Assembly: GCA_020639235.1 (NCBI GenBank)
Contig: JACKHC010000001.1
Location: 2,604,001-2,668,000, forward strand
DNA length: 64,000 nucleotides
Origin: Phycisphaeraceae bacterium
Lineage (GTDB): Bacteria; Planctomycetota; Phycisphaerae; Phycisphaerales; UBA1924
Reading direction: 5' to 3'
The notes under the pieces are model-generated. The model was not told where the DNA came from. It saw nothing but the letters and a program-made list of their open reading frames with translations, and made no database searches. The position numbers and the translations under genes are program-made. Positions 18,566 to 26,115 of this stretch are shown in pieces (within the stretch, counting starts at the first letter, position 1; every line of letters begins with the position of its first letter).

Positions 18566-18623
18566 CCGCGTTTCCAGGCTCCAGAGACCGATCTGGGTCA
18601 CAAAAAGTTCAACTGGTGTCCTG
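18566..18623 (+). repeat. Right copy of 58-bp imperfect direct repeat
   Basis: Gap-free match to 6499-6556 in the same orientation, with the final 22 bases (18602-18623) identical. It closes the roughly 12-kb segment containing the IS, the czc operon and the Zn/Cd ATPase. Confidence 0.75.
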
Positions 18624-18644
18624 TCACCCCGACTTTCTTCCGGC

Positions 18645-18675
18645 AAGGCCCGTGTCACACGACGCGGGCCTTTGC
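18645..18675 (+). terminator. Hairpin terminator upstream of VOC gene
   Basis: Stem AAGGCCCG / CGGGCCTT with a 12-base loop that itself contains CGTG-TCA-CACG, followed by TG. It lies between the metal region and the VOC gene at 18700 and would insulate the two. Confidence 0.55.
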
Positions 18676-18699
18676 AATTGACACACCGAGGCACTCACC

Positions 18700-19155
18700 A
18701 TGACCCCCACCCAATCCGCAAACAGCGCTGTCAACCGATCCGTCCCGATGGTCTTCGCATCCGATGTCGATGCCTCGATCGCGTTCTACAAACTCCTTGG
18801 CTTCGAGGTCGCCGACCGCATCACGCACGCGGGGCGAACCGGGTGGGCCTGGCTCACCGCGGGCAAGGCGGATCTCATGCTCGCCTGCGCCGACGAACCC
18901 ATAGATCCCGCCGCCCAGGCCATCCTGCTCTACATGTACACCGAGGATGTCGCCGCGCTCCGCGCCGATTTACTCCGCAAGGGCATCACCGACGGGGGCC
19001 CATTCGGCGCCAAATCGCCCGCCACGCCGACCACACGCGCGCTCTTCGATATCACGCGTCCCTTCCACATGCCCGACGGCGAACTCCGCGTCCACGACCC
19101 AGATGGTCATTGCCTGCTCATCGGACAACCCAATTCAATCAAACCGTCGACTTGA
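18700..19155 (+). CDS. VOC/glyoxalase-superfamily protein
   Basis: The 151-residue product has the vicinal-oxygen-chelate pattern: VPMVFASDVDASIAFYKLLGFEVADR at the N-terminus (first beta-alpha-beta unit) and VHDPDGHCLLIGQ at the C-terminus (last strands with a Glu/His-type metal-ligand region). Such proteins are bleomycin-resistance or glyoxalase relatives. The substrate is not predictable. The gene starts 25 bases after a hairpin and stands alone. Confidence 0.82.
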   Translation: MTPTQSANSAVNRSVPMVFASDVDASIAFYKLLGFEVADRITHAGRTGWAWLTAGKADLMLACADEPIDPAAQAILLYMYTEDVAALRADLLRKGITDGGPFGAKSPATPTTRALFDITRPFHMPDGELRVHDPDGHCLLIGQPNSIKPST

Positions 19156-19280
19156 ACGCCCTTTGCGCGCCGGTTTCATTCAGGCAGGGTGATCATCCTC
19201 TCAACCGAACCATCGAAACGCCACGCTCAACTCTCTCCGAATTTGTGACGGTTCGCGCGGCCAGAGGCGTCCGGATAGCC

Positions 19281-20444
19281 ATGCCAACCAATTCAATCCG
19301 TCGGATGCACCCGAGATCACCGCTGGCTCCGCCCGCTGTTGCTTTTCTTGCAATGGCTAGCGTCTGTCTGCCCGACTCGGTCGCGCACGCCGTAGTCGTT
19401 CGCCATGACCGCGACATCGCGCAGACCGTCACTCTGGGCCAAAAGTACCCCTCCGTCGCGCTGATCGGTCGAGACGGCTCTGGCGTGCTCATCGAACCGC
19501 GATGGGTGCTCACTGCAGCACATGTAGCCAGTTCCCTGAGCCCATTCGCATCCTTCGTTGACATCAACGGCGAGCGCTATCAGGTCGATCTCGTCTGCCC
19601 GAATCCGCGCAGCCAGTCGCCGAACCCGATGCATCCACCCGAAGTTGATCTGGCCCTGCTGCGCCTCGCGCGCGAGGTCGTCGGCGTAACACCGACATCC
19701 ATCAACCGCGAAGTGAACGAGGGATCGCAACAAATCGTCATCGCCGGGCGTGGAGACTTCGGCCCGGCCGGTGAGCCCCCGCGCCGTTCCGATGGCAAGA
19801 CCCGCGCTGTCACGAACACTATCGATTCCGTGGATGCCGACACGCTTTCCGTTCGGCTCGACCAATCGGGCGATCAGACCGATCTCGAGGGCGTCGGCGC
19901 CCCGGGCGACAGCGGCGGCCCGATGTTCGTCACAGTGGACGGCCGCGACTTCGTCGCCGGAATCAGTTCGGCTTCTGCCGGCGGCCCGCCCGGTGCCTAC
20001 GGCACGCGCGACATTTACGCACGCGTTTCAACTGCTTCCGATTGGATCGATGAGGTGATCGCGAATCCCGAACCGTTCGGCCACCCAATCGCCGAACCCA
20101 TCGAACTCGTCGATGGCGAGTTCCCCGAGTCGGAGCCGGGCGTCATGCTTCGAAAGTTCTTCGACGCTTTCAACTCAGGCGATGCCGAGGCGATCGCCCG
20201 GTACGGCTCACAATACCGCCTCCCGGGTGCCCGACAAGATCGACCCGACGAAGAGTGGGCCAAAGTTGTTCTTCGTCAACGCCGGCTCACCGGGAGCGCC
20301 ACCGCGCTCAAATACGCGCGAAGCCCAACAAACGCACAGGTGCTGATACGCGCCGATGACGGCCGTGAGTTCATCTTCGAGTTCTTTCTTCAACAACGCG
20401 ACCGCCTCTTGCTCGACGGTGTGGCGCTGCGCCCGATCGACTGA
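19281..20444 (+). CDS. Secreted trypsin-like serine protease
   Basis: Start set at ATG 19281 (ATG 19305 also possible); in-frame sequence further upstream overlaps the VOC gene and lacks protease character. The roughly 387-residue product has a hydrophobic signal (PAVAFLAMASVCLPDSVAHA) and a chymotrypsin fold: catalytic His in VLTAAHVASS, Asp in VDLALLRL and Ser in GAPGDSGGP. A C-terminal extension (about residue 270 onward, FFDAFNSGDAEAIARYGSQY) looks like an added SnoaL/NTF2-like domain. It would act outside the cytoplasm. It is convergent with an aspartyl-protease gene 3 bases away. Confidence 0.82.
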   Translation: MPTNSIRRMHPRSPLAPPAVAFLAMASVCLPDSVAHAVVVRHDRDIAQTVTLGQKYPSVALIGRDGSGVLIEPRWVLTAAHVASSLSPFASFVDINGERYQVDLVCPNPRSQSPNPMHPPEVDLALLRLAREVVGVTPTSINREVNEGSQQIVIAGRGDFGPAGEPPRRSDGKTRAVTNTIDSVDADTLSVRLDQSGDQTDLEGVGAPGDSGGPMFVTVDGRDFVAGISSASAGGPPGAYGTRDIYARVSTASDWIDEVIANPEPFGHPIAEPIELVDGEFPESEPGVMLRKFFDAFNSGDAEAIARYGSQYRLPGARQDRPDEEWAKVVLRQRRLTGSATALKYARSPTNAQVLIRADDGREFIFEFFLQQRDRLLLDGVALRPID

Positions 20445-20447
20445 GAA

Positions 20448-21392
20448 CTAGTCCCACCACCGCGTCCGCAGCGGCCCCTCGCCGGGTTCGATCTCCAGCA
20501 CGCCACCCTTCAGATCGATCCGCACGACCGACCGGCGCAGCGCGCCGCTCCCGAGCCGCGTGCGCCCGCCGATGCTCGCGTGCGGATTGTCGATCTCCAG
20601 CGCACCGACACGCAGCCGCCCGTTGAGGCGCACCACATCACGCTCGACACTCCCCGTAAAGGTCCGGTGCGTCACCGAACCCCGATTGGTCACCTGATCG
20701 CCCAGCGCATCGCGGTCCTCCTCGGACAACGACAACGCGCCGACCTGGCCTGTATCCAGTTTCGCGCGATACTCGCCCCCGCCGATCTGCATCGTGACGA
20801 CCGCTTCCGATCCGCGCCACGACAGCGGCAACCGGTTCACGCCGTCCGGCGCTTCGAGCCGCGCACGCGAGAACCGAACCTGCCGCTCCTGATAATCGAT
20901 CGTCACCACGCTCTGCGAGATCACCTGCACGCCGATGATCCCGTCCAGACGATGGCGGAGCGTCCGCGATAACGACCCCAGATCACTGACGACCACATCG
21001 AAGTTTCGGAAAACCGACTCGCCGATCGACACCTCGTCGATCCGTCCCTGCGGCGTATTCATCTTTCTCGTGTGACCACCCGACGAAATGATCGCGTAAC
21101 GGTCCTGCGTCTCGAGCCCGATCGCCTCGGCGACCTCGTCATCCAGCACCGTCTCGTCCGATCCCGTGTCCAGCAACATCCAGTACGGGCCCTGCCCGTG
21201 GATCATCACCGGCACCAGCGGCAACGAGCGCGCCAGGCGGATGTCGATGCCCGCCGACTCCTCGGCGATCTCCACCTCAACCGGCGTCGCGCGCGTGTTG
21301 AGCGACTGGCATCCCCCCACCACGCCCAGCCCGCCCATCGATGCCGCGATCAGCGCTATGAGTCTGAGAAAGCCGCCGTTGCGTCGGATCAT
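20448..21392 (-). CDS. Two-repeat retropepsin-like aspartyl protease lipoprotein
   Basis: Start set at ATG 21392, where GGGAG lies 8 bases upstream; an ATG pair 15 bases further up has no ribosome-binding site. The 314-residue product has a lipoprotein signal (VVGGCQ) and two homologous halves. The first carries the catalytic LLDTGSDETVL motif and a following hydrophobic-Gly (LDGIIGVQVI) segment. The second carries KLDTGQVGALSL, so both halves keep Asp-Thr-Gly as in pepsin. It is probably an envelope-anchored protease of the gag-asp/PerP type. Convergent with a serine protease. Confidence 0.8.
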   Translation of the reverse strand: MIRRNGGFLRLIALIAASMGGLGVVGGCQSLNTRATPVEVEIAEESAGIDIRLARSLPLVPVMIHGQGPYWMLLDTGSDETVLDDEVAEAIGLETQDRYAIISSGGHTRKMNTPQGRIDEVSIGESVFRNFDVVVSDLGSLSRTLRHRLDGIIGVQVISQSVVTIDYQERQVRFSRARLEAPDGVNRLPLSWRGSEAVVTMQIGGGEYRAKLDTGQVGALSLSEEDRDALGDQVTNRGSVTHRTFTGSVERDVVRLNGRLRVGALEIDNPHASIGGRTRLGSGALRRSVVRIDLKGGVLEIEPGEGPLRTRWWD

Positions 21393-21526
21393 TTGGGTTG
21401 CTCCCATCATGGACGAAGGAGTGTAGCCCCACACCCATCCAAGGTTGCATCGGCATAATCCGCACCCCGACCGGAGCCCTGCTACGCTGCGTCAATCCAT
21501 TTAAGGGATCTGTACGAGACGCCCAG

Positions 21527-21829
21527 ATGATCCAGCTCCACCTCCGCATCCGCGTCAAGGACAACGCCCGCGAGGCGTTCCTCGCGTTCCTCCGCGAGGC
21601 GATCCCCTATTACGAGTCGCCGGGCGGCATCAGGGTCCGACTCCTCCGCGATCGCGCCGACCCCGAGCGATACATCGAAGTCATCGAGTACGACTCACAG
21701 GACAAGTTCGAACTCGACGAACACCGAATCGCCCACGACCCGCAGATGCGCGCGCTCCTCGACCGCTGGCGCGACCTCCTCGCCGGACCACCCGAGGTGG
21801 AAGTCCTCGAGCACGACGGCCCGCGCTAG
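21527..21829 (+). CDS. Antibiotic biosynthesis monooxygenase-like (ABM) protein
   Basis: The 100-residue protein starts at ATG 21527. Sequence upstream in frame crosses the divergent lipoprotein start. The pattern (MIQLHLRIRVKDNAREAFLAFLREAIPYYESPGGIRVRLLRD...YIEVIEYDSQDKFELDEHRIAHDP) matches dimeric alpha-beta-barrel ABM/quinol-monooxygenase folds. The biochemical role cannot be read. The stop overlaps the convergent ureohydrolase gene by 4 bases. Confidence 0.65.
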   Translation: MIQLHLRIRVKDNAREAFLAFLREAIPYYESPGGIRVRLLRDRADPERYIEVIEYDSQDKFELDEHRIAHDPQMRALLDRWRDLLAGPPEVEVLEHDGPR

Positions 21830-22818
21830 CGCGCCCCGCGCCGTCGCAACCCATCAATGCACAGAATCTCGAACGCCACATGCGCCGCCAGCAGCGCCGT
21901 GATCCCCGAAACATCCCGATCCGGCAGCACCTCGACCACATCCGCGCCCACAAGATTTGGCGGCCCCGCCACCGTCGCCACATGCCGGAGCAGTGCCAGC
22001 GCCTCGGCCGATGTGAACCCGCCCAGGCACGGCGTGCCCGTCCCCGGCGCGAACGCCGGGTCGATGCAGTCGATGTCAAAGGTCAGATAGGTCGGATCGT
22101 CGCCCAGCTTCTTCAGGAACGCGTCGATCGTCTTCGTCCCCTCGCGCCGCCACTGCTCGTAGGTGACCAGCGTGACGCCCTTCTCCCGCGCATAGCGAAG
22201 ATCGTCGGGCGTGTTGAGAGGGCCCTTCACCCCGATCGAAAGCATCCGCTGCGGGTCGAGCACGCCCTCCTCCACCGCTCGGATGAAGGGCGAGGCGTGC
22301 GAGTACTTCTCCCCGAGCGTCATATCCACCGTGTCCACATGCGAGTCGAAGTGAATCATCGCCAGCCCGCCGCGCGGAGCGCCCGCCCGCGCGTGCGCTG
22401 CACGGAGGGTCGCCAGCGTGTTCGAGTGGTCCCCGCCCAGCATGAGCAGCTTTGTCGACGCATCGCCCAGCCCCTTGGCGAAGTCCGCGATCACCCGCGC
22501 ATTCGTCTCGCAGGAAAACGGGTTGACGGGAGAGTCCCCCGCGTCCGCTAGCGAGAGAACCTCCGTCAGCATCAGGTCGTGCTCGATGTGGTACGGCTTG
22601 AGGTACTGACTCTCGGTCCGGATAGCCCGCGGCCCGAACCTCGTGCCCGGCCGATAGGTCACGCCGGAGTCAAACGGCGCGCCGAAGATCGCCCAGTCCA
22701 CCGGCCGGCAAGACTCGACAACATCCTCGAGCAGCGGGTACCGACCGAATGTGCAGATCCCCGCGAACCGCGGAGTCAGGCGAGCGTTGGGCAAGATTGT
22801 GCGCGGCTCATTCTTCAT
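21826..22818 (-). CDS. Ureohydrolase (agmatinase/arginase family)
   Basis: The 330-residue product carries the binuclear-Mn motifs of the family in order: GGDHS, HFDSHVD and FDIDCIDP. N-terminal features (FGAPFDSGVTYRPGTRFGPRAIR) are closer to agmatinase/SpeB-like than to classical arginases, so hydrolysis of agmatine to putrescine and urea is the default call. Arginase or guanidino-acid hydrolase activity cannot be excluded. It lies downstream of the arginine-catabolic operon on the same strand (separated by a Cys-rich gene and a terminator). An arginase role would supply ornithine for AstA; this is inference. Confidence 0.85.
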   Translation of the reverse strand: MKNEPRTILPNARLTPRFAGICTFGRYPLLEDVVESCRPVDWAIFGAPFDSGVTYRPGTRFGPRAIRTESQYLKPYHIEHDLMLTEVLSLADAGDSPVNPFSCETNARVIADFAKGLGDASTKLLMLGGDHSNTLATLRAAHARAGAPRGGLAMIHFDSHVDTVDMTLGEKYSHASPFIRAVEEGVLDPQRMLSIGVKGPLNTPDDLRYAREKGVTLVTYEQWRREGTKTIDAFLKKLGDDPTYLTFDIDCIDPAFAPGTGTPCLGGFTSAEALALLRHVATVAGPPNLVGADVVEVLPDRDVSGITALLAAHVAFEILCIDGLRRRGAR

Positions 22819-22850
22819 CCGCCCAATGTACCGCCATCACGCGGCGCATG

Positions 22851-22876
22851 AAAAAACCGGGGCGTTGCCGCCCCGG
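22851..22876 (-). terminator. Rho-independent terminator of Cys-rich gene
   Basis: On the minus strand a perfect 8-bp stem (CCGGGGCG / CGCCCCGG, 4-base loop) is followed by TTTTTT. It lies 32 bases after the Cys-rich gene and just before the ureohydrolase start, so it separates the two transcripts. Confidence 0.8.
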
Positions 22877-22907
22877 CTCTTTCTGTGTACCAGAGTGTGA
22901 TACCGGA

Positions 22908-23240
22908 TTACTGCTTGTCGCAGGTCTTGCCCGAGCAGTCGCTCTTCGTCGAGCACTCGGTGGCCTGCACATCGATCGCCTTGCCGGTCATCGGGCAGGT
23001 CTTGGTGCTCGAGCACTCCGACGCCTGCACATCAACCGAAGACTGCGTGCACGACGACTTGCCCTCGCAAGCGCCCTTCGTGCACTCGCCGGCCTGGACA
23101 TCAACCGACGACGCCTTGCAGCAGTCGGCCTTGCCGCACTCGGCGCCCGACGCGTCCACGTGACGGGTCGACTGGCAACCGACGAGGGCCATACTGCAGC
23201 AGCAGCCGGCAACAGCGAGCATCTTGGCGAACTTGGTCAT
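22908..23240 (-). CDS. Cys-rich lipoprotein with four VDVQA-EC repeats
   Basis: Unrecognised 110-residue protein; start supported by GGGAG 8 bases upstream and a strong terminator downstream. Lipobox Cys22 (LVGC). The mature part has 12 Cys (counting Cys22) in under 90 residues and four copies of a short motif: VDASGAEC (28-35), VDVQAGEC (46-53), VDVQASEC (69-76) and IDVQATEC (89-96). Each is followed by one or two further Cys and many Ser/Lys/Thr. The last linker has CPMTGK. There is no aromatic core, so it is probably an unstructured, disulfide- or metal-binding envelope protein. Function unknown. Confidence 0.78.
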   Translation of the reverse strand: MTKFAKMLAVAGCCCSMALVGCQSTRHVDASGAECGKADCCKASSVDVQAGECTKGACEGKSSCTQSSVDVQASECSSTKTCPMTGKAIDVQATECSTKSDCSGKTCDKQ

Positions 23241-23402
23241 GGTGAGAACTCCCTAAGGTTTGGGGGTGAAAAAACTTGTTGGATCTGGCGTCAGCACCGG
23301 ACGCTGCCACCCTCCGTGAACGGCCAGTGTATGGGAGTTTATTCCCCCGAATCCAATGGGTTGCATCGGATCACGACGGATTGAAATCTCTCGAACTCGG
23401 CG

Positions 23403-24947
23403 CTATTCCGCGACCCAGGACTCCTCGAACCGCATGCCCGGCAGGATCGGCGCCTCGCCGCCCTCCACCACCATGCTCGCCACCGGGTACGCGCAGTAAT
23501 CCGACGAGAACGCCCCCGCAGGACGATGATTCCCGGACCATCCGATGCCCCCGAACGGCAGCTTGCCCGAAGCCCCCGCCGTCCCCGTATTCACATTCAC
23601 GCACCCCGCCCGAGCCCCGCCCGTGAAGGCGCACGCGTGCTCCGGGCTCTTCGTGAAGACCGACGCCGCCAGCCCGTACCGCGTCGCGTTCACCTGCTCC
23701 AGTCCGTCCTCGAACGAGCCGCATGTCGAGACCCGCAGCATGGGCCCGAAGACCTCCATGTCGCACCCGCAATCGTGCGCCGGGTCCTGATCGAGCGAGA
23801 ACCGGCCCACCCGCACAATCCCGGGCGAGACATAGTGCCCGCCCGAGGGGTGATCGATCTTCTTCGCCTCATGCACAACCCGGCCGCCCCCCGCGACAAG
23901 GTCCCTCTGGAACCGCACCACGGCCTCACGCGCTTCCTCGCGGATGATCGGCCCCATGAACGCCGCCCCGCCATCGACACCGTCCACCGGATCGCCGATC
24001 GCCAGCGCCGAGGCGATCTTCGAGATCACCCCGATGAACCTGTCGGCGATCCGCTCATGCACGATGACCCGGCGCGTGCAGGTGCACCGCTGGCCCGTCG
24101 TCACGAACGCCGCGCGCACGCACTCGATCGCCGCCTGCCGAAAGTCCGCATCGTCCATCACCAGCGCCGGATTGTTCCCGCCGAGTTCCAGCGCGATGAT
24201 CCGCCCGGGGTTGTCCAGATTCGCCTCGAGAATCTTCCGCCCCACCGGCCACGACCCCGTAAAGAGAATCCCGTCGATGCCCGGGTGCGTCGTCAGGCGC
24301 ACCGACTCTACCGCCGCGCCGTGCACCAGGTTCATAACGCCCTTCGGCGCGCCCACCGAGTCCAGCGCCTCTTGGTATGCGCCCGCGAGCCACTGCCCCA
24401 CCGCGGGCGTCTTGTCGCTCGGTTTGAACACAATCGTGTTGCCCGTCATCAGCGCCGGAACGATATGACCATTCGGCAGGTGCGCCGGGAAGTTGAAGGG
24501 CCCCACCACCGCCATCACGCCGTGCGGCCTAAACGAACACACGCCCTTCTTGCCCGCGCCGAGGTCCAGCTCGAACCCCGTCACGCGCTTCCGACCGCCC
24601 CACTCCCATTCGTCGAGCGTGATATCCACCTTGCCCGCGAGAATCGCCGCCTCCCCCTTGCTGTCCCACAGCGCCTTGCCGGTCTCCCGGCAGATCAGCA
24701 TCGCGATCTCATCGACACGCGATTTCACGATCTCCTGATACGCGCGCAGCGCCGCGATCCGCTTCTCGATCGGGAACCGCGACCACTCGGGCAGCGCCCT
24801 GCGCGCCGCGGCTACTGCATCGTCGACATGCGCTGCAACAGGCGACCCGCGCCACACCGTCTCTTGCGGATGCGCCGGGTTGTGCGAGCGGATCTTGTCC
24901 CCGTCGATTGATACCCACTCGCCGCCGATCAGATCCCGTGGCTCCAC
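23403..24947 (-). CDS. astD: Succinylglutamate-semialdehyde dehydrogenase (AstD)
   Basis: Start set at GTG 24947 because GAGGAG lies 6 bases upstream; a GTG at 24968 would overlap the astA stop. The 514-residue aldehyde dehydrogenase has the cofactor region (VVGPFNFPAHLPNGHIVPAL), catalytic Glu in ALELGGNNPALV and catalytic Cys in TTGQRCTCTRR, the AstD signature. It oxidises N-succinylglutamate 5-semialdehyde to N-succinylglutamate with NAD. It is last in the M20-aminotransferase-AstA-AstD set, 18 bases after astA. Length is close to known AstD. Confidence 0.92.
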   Translation of the reverse strand: MEPRDLIGGEWVSIDGDKIRSHNPAHPQETVWRGSPVAAHVDDAVAAARRALPEWSRFPIEKRIAALRAYQEIVKSRVDEIAMLICRETGKALWDSKGEAAILAGKVDITLDEWEWGGRKRVTGFELDLGAGKKGVCSFRPHGVMAVVGPFNFPAHLPNGHIVPALMTGNTIVFKPSDKTPAVGQWLAGAYQEALDSVGAPKGVMNLVHGAAVESVRLTTHPGIDGILFTGSWPVGRKILEANLDNPGRIIALELGGNNPALVMDDADFRQAAIECVRAAFVTTGQRCTCTRRVIVHERIADRFIGVISKIASALAIGDPVDGVDGGAAFMGPIIREEAREAVVRFQRDLVAGGGRVVHEAKKIDHPSGGHYVSPGIVRVGRFSLDQDPAHDCGCDMEVFGPMLRVSTCGSFEDGLEQVNATRYGLAASVFTKSPEHACAFTGGARAGCVNVNTGTAGASGKLPFGGIGWSGNHRPAGAFSSDYCAYPVASMVVEGGEAPILPGMRFEESWVAE

Positions 24948-24964
24948 CGCTCGCTCCTCGCCGC

Positions 24965-26095
24965 TCACGCCGCCGTCGGCTTCTTGGTCGTCTTCTTCTT
25001 GGTCGTCTTGGGCCGCGCCTTGGCGCCGATCATCAGATCGATCGGCGTGAACCCCAATCGCTGCCCGTCGTTCGCCTCGATCATCGAAGCCCACTCCGCG
25101 GGCATGCTCAGCGCCTCGCCGTTGAGCCGCACCGGCGCGTACACCGCGCGGAAATCTCCGCCCTCGTGCATGAGCGACACAAACCCCGAGTCCTTCGCCT
25201 CCGCCATGTCGCACACGCCCGCCCACTTGGCGCGCCCCGTCTGCTTCACGAGCGTGATCTCCTCGGTTTTGGCCTCGAGGTGGGGCCCGCCATCGAATGG
25301 ATCGATCCGGCCCGTGTACTTGAACCCCAACCCCTCCAGCATCTTCCTCGCCGGAATCGTGTCCTTGCCCACCTGCCCCACCATCCGGCGCGCCTCCGGC
25401 GGGAGCAGCGTCAGGTACAGCGGCTCCTTGGGGAGCAGACTCGTCATGAACTCCCGCGAGAACTGGCAGAACACATCCGCCTGGTGGTACGGCAGGTTGA
25501 TGAACTTCCGCCCCAGATGATTCCAGAACGCGTTCTCGCCGTCCGCCGTCACCGGCGCCATCATCTCCGCCAGAATCCGATCCGAGAATCGTTCGCGGTG
25601 CAGCCCCATGAAGTGGAAACGAATCAGCGACAACTGCTTGCCCAGTTTGTGCGGATGCCCGCGGAAACTCGGCCCCAGAATCAGACCGCCGATCTCCGAT
25701 GGCGACGACTCATCCGCGAACAGCGTCGCCACCATGTGCGTCGTGCCCTGCTGCAGGTCCTGCGAGAAAAAGTGCCGCTGCTCCAGTTTGAACGAGAGAT
25801 TCGGGTGCCCCGCCGTCCCCATCCCCGACACCACCATCGAGGTGCCAAGGCAGTTGCCCGTCTCGGAGTCCTCAAGTGTGAACATGAACAACGGTGATCC
25901 ACCCGCCGCCGAGTTGTCGCCCGGCGCCGACTCGATCTCCGCGCCCTCGGCGACCGCCTCGAAACACTGCATCGACCTGCGGATCTTCGCCTCGATGATG
26001 TCCTTGTCCGCAGGCAGATTGATGAAGTGCACCGTCTTGGACAGCTTGAACAGAATGTCCAGGTCTCTCGGCTCGGTCCGTCGAATCAGAAACAT
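24965..26095 (-). CDS. astA: Arginine/ornithine N-succinyltransferase (AstA)
   Basis: The 376-residue product matches AstA: N-terminal FLIRRTEPRDLDILFKLSKTVHFINLPADKD, the GLILGPSFRGHPHKLGKQLSLIRF segment, and the DPFDGGPHLEA loop. It transfers succinyl from succinyl-CoA to the alpha-amino group of arginine (or ornithine in the aruF-type enzymes). GAGGTG precedes the ATG by about 5 bases. It is somewhat longer than typical AstA and carries a Lys-rich tail (KTTKKKTTKKPTAA). It lies 20 bases after the aminotransferase. Confidence 0.93.
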   Translation of the reverse strand: MFLIRRTEPRDLDILFKLSKTVHFINLPADKDIIEAKIRRSMQCFEAVAEGAEIESAPGDNSAAGGSPLFMFTLEDSETGNCLGTSMVVSGMGTAGHPNLSFKLEQRHFFSQDLQQGTTHMVATLFADESSPSEIGGLILGPSFRGHPHKLGKQLSLIRFHFMGLHRERFSDRILAEMMAPVTADGENAFWNHLGRKFINLPYHQADVFCQFSREFMTSLLPKEPLYLTLLPPEARRMVGQVGKDTIPARKMLEGLGFKYTGRIDPFDGGPHLEAKTEEITLVKQTGRAKWAGVCDMAEAKDSGFVSLMHEGGDFRAVYAPVRLNGEALSMPAEWASMIEANDGQRLGFTPIDLMIGAKARPKTTKKKTTKKPTAA

Positions 26096-26115
26096 CGCTC
26101 ACCTCGATCTCTGGC

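Noticed and set aside
6499..18623. The 58-bp repeats as inverted ends of one transposon
   Set aside because: They are in the same orientation, not inverted, and no transposase abuts either copy; the IS has its own ends.
18672..19280. In-frame extension of the serine protease upstream through the VOC gene
   Set aside because: It runs in another frame across the VOC coding region and has Arg/His-rich composition; a signal peptide begins right after ATG 19281.
23526..24911. Plus-strand frame opposite astD
   Set aside because: Shadow of a high-GC gene; no motifs and no start signals.
24948..25226. N-terminal extension of AstD into astA
   Set aside because: It overlaps astA and is Arg/Gly/Asp-rich shadow sequence; GTG 24947 has a good ribosome-binding site and AstD similarity starts there.
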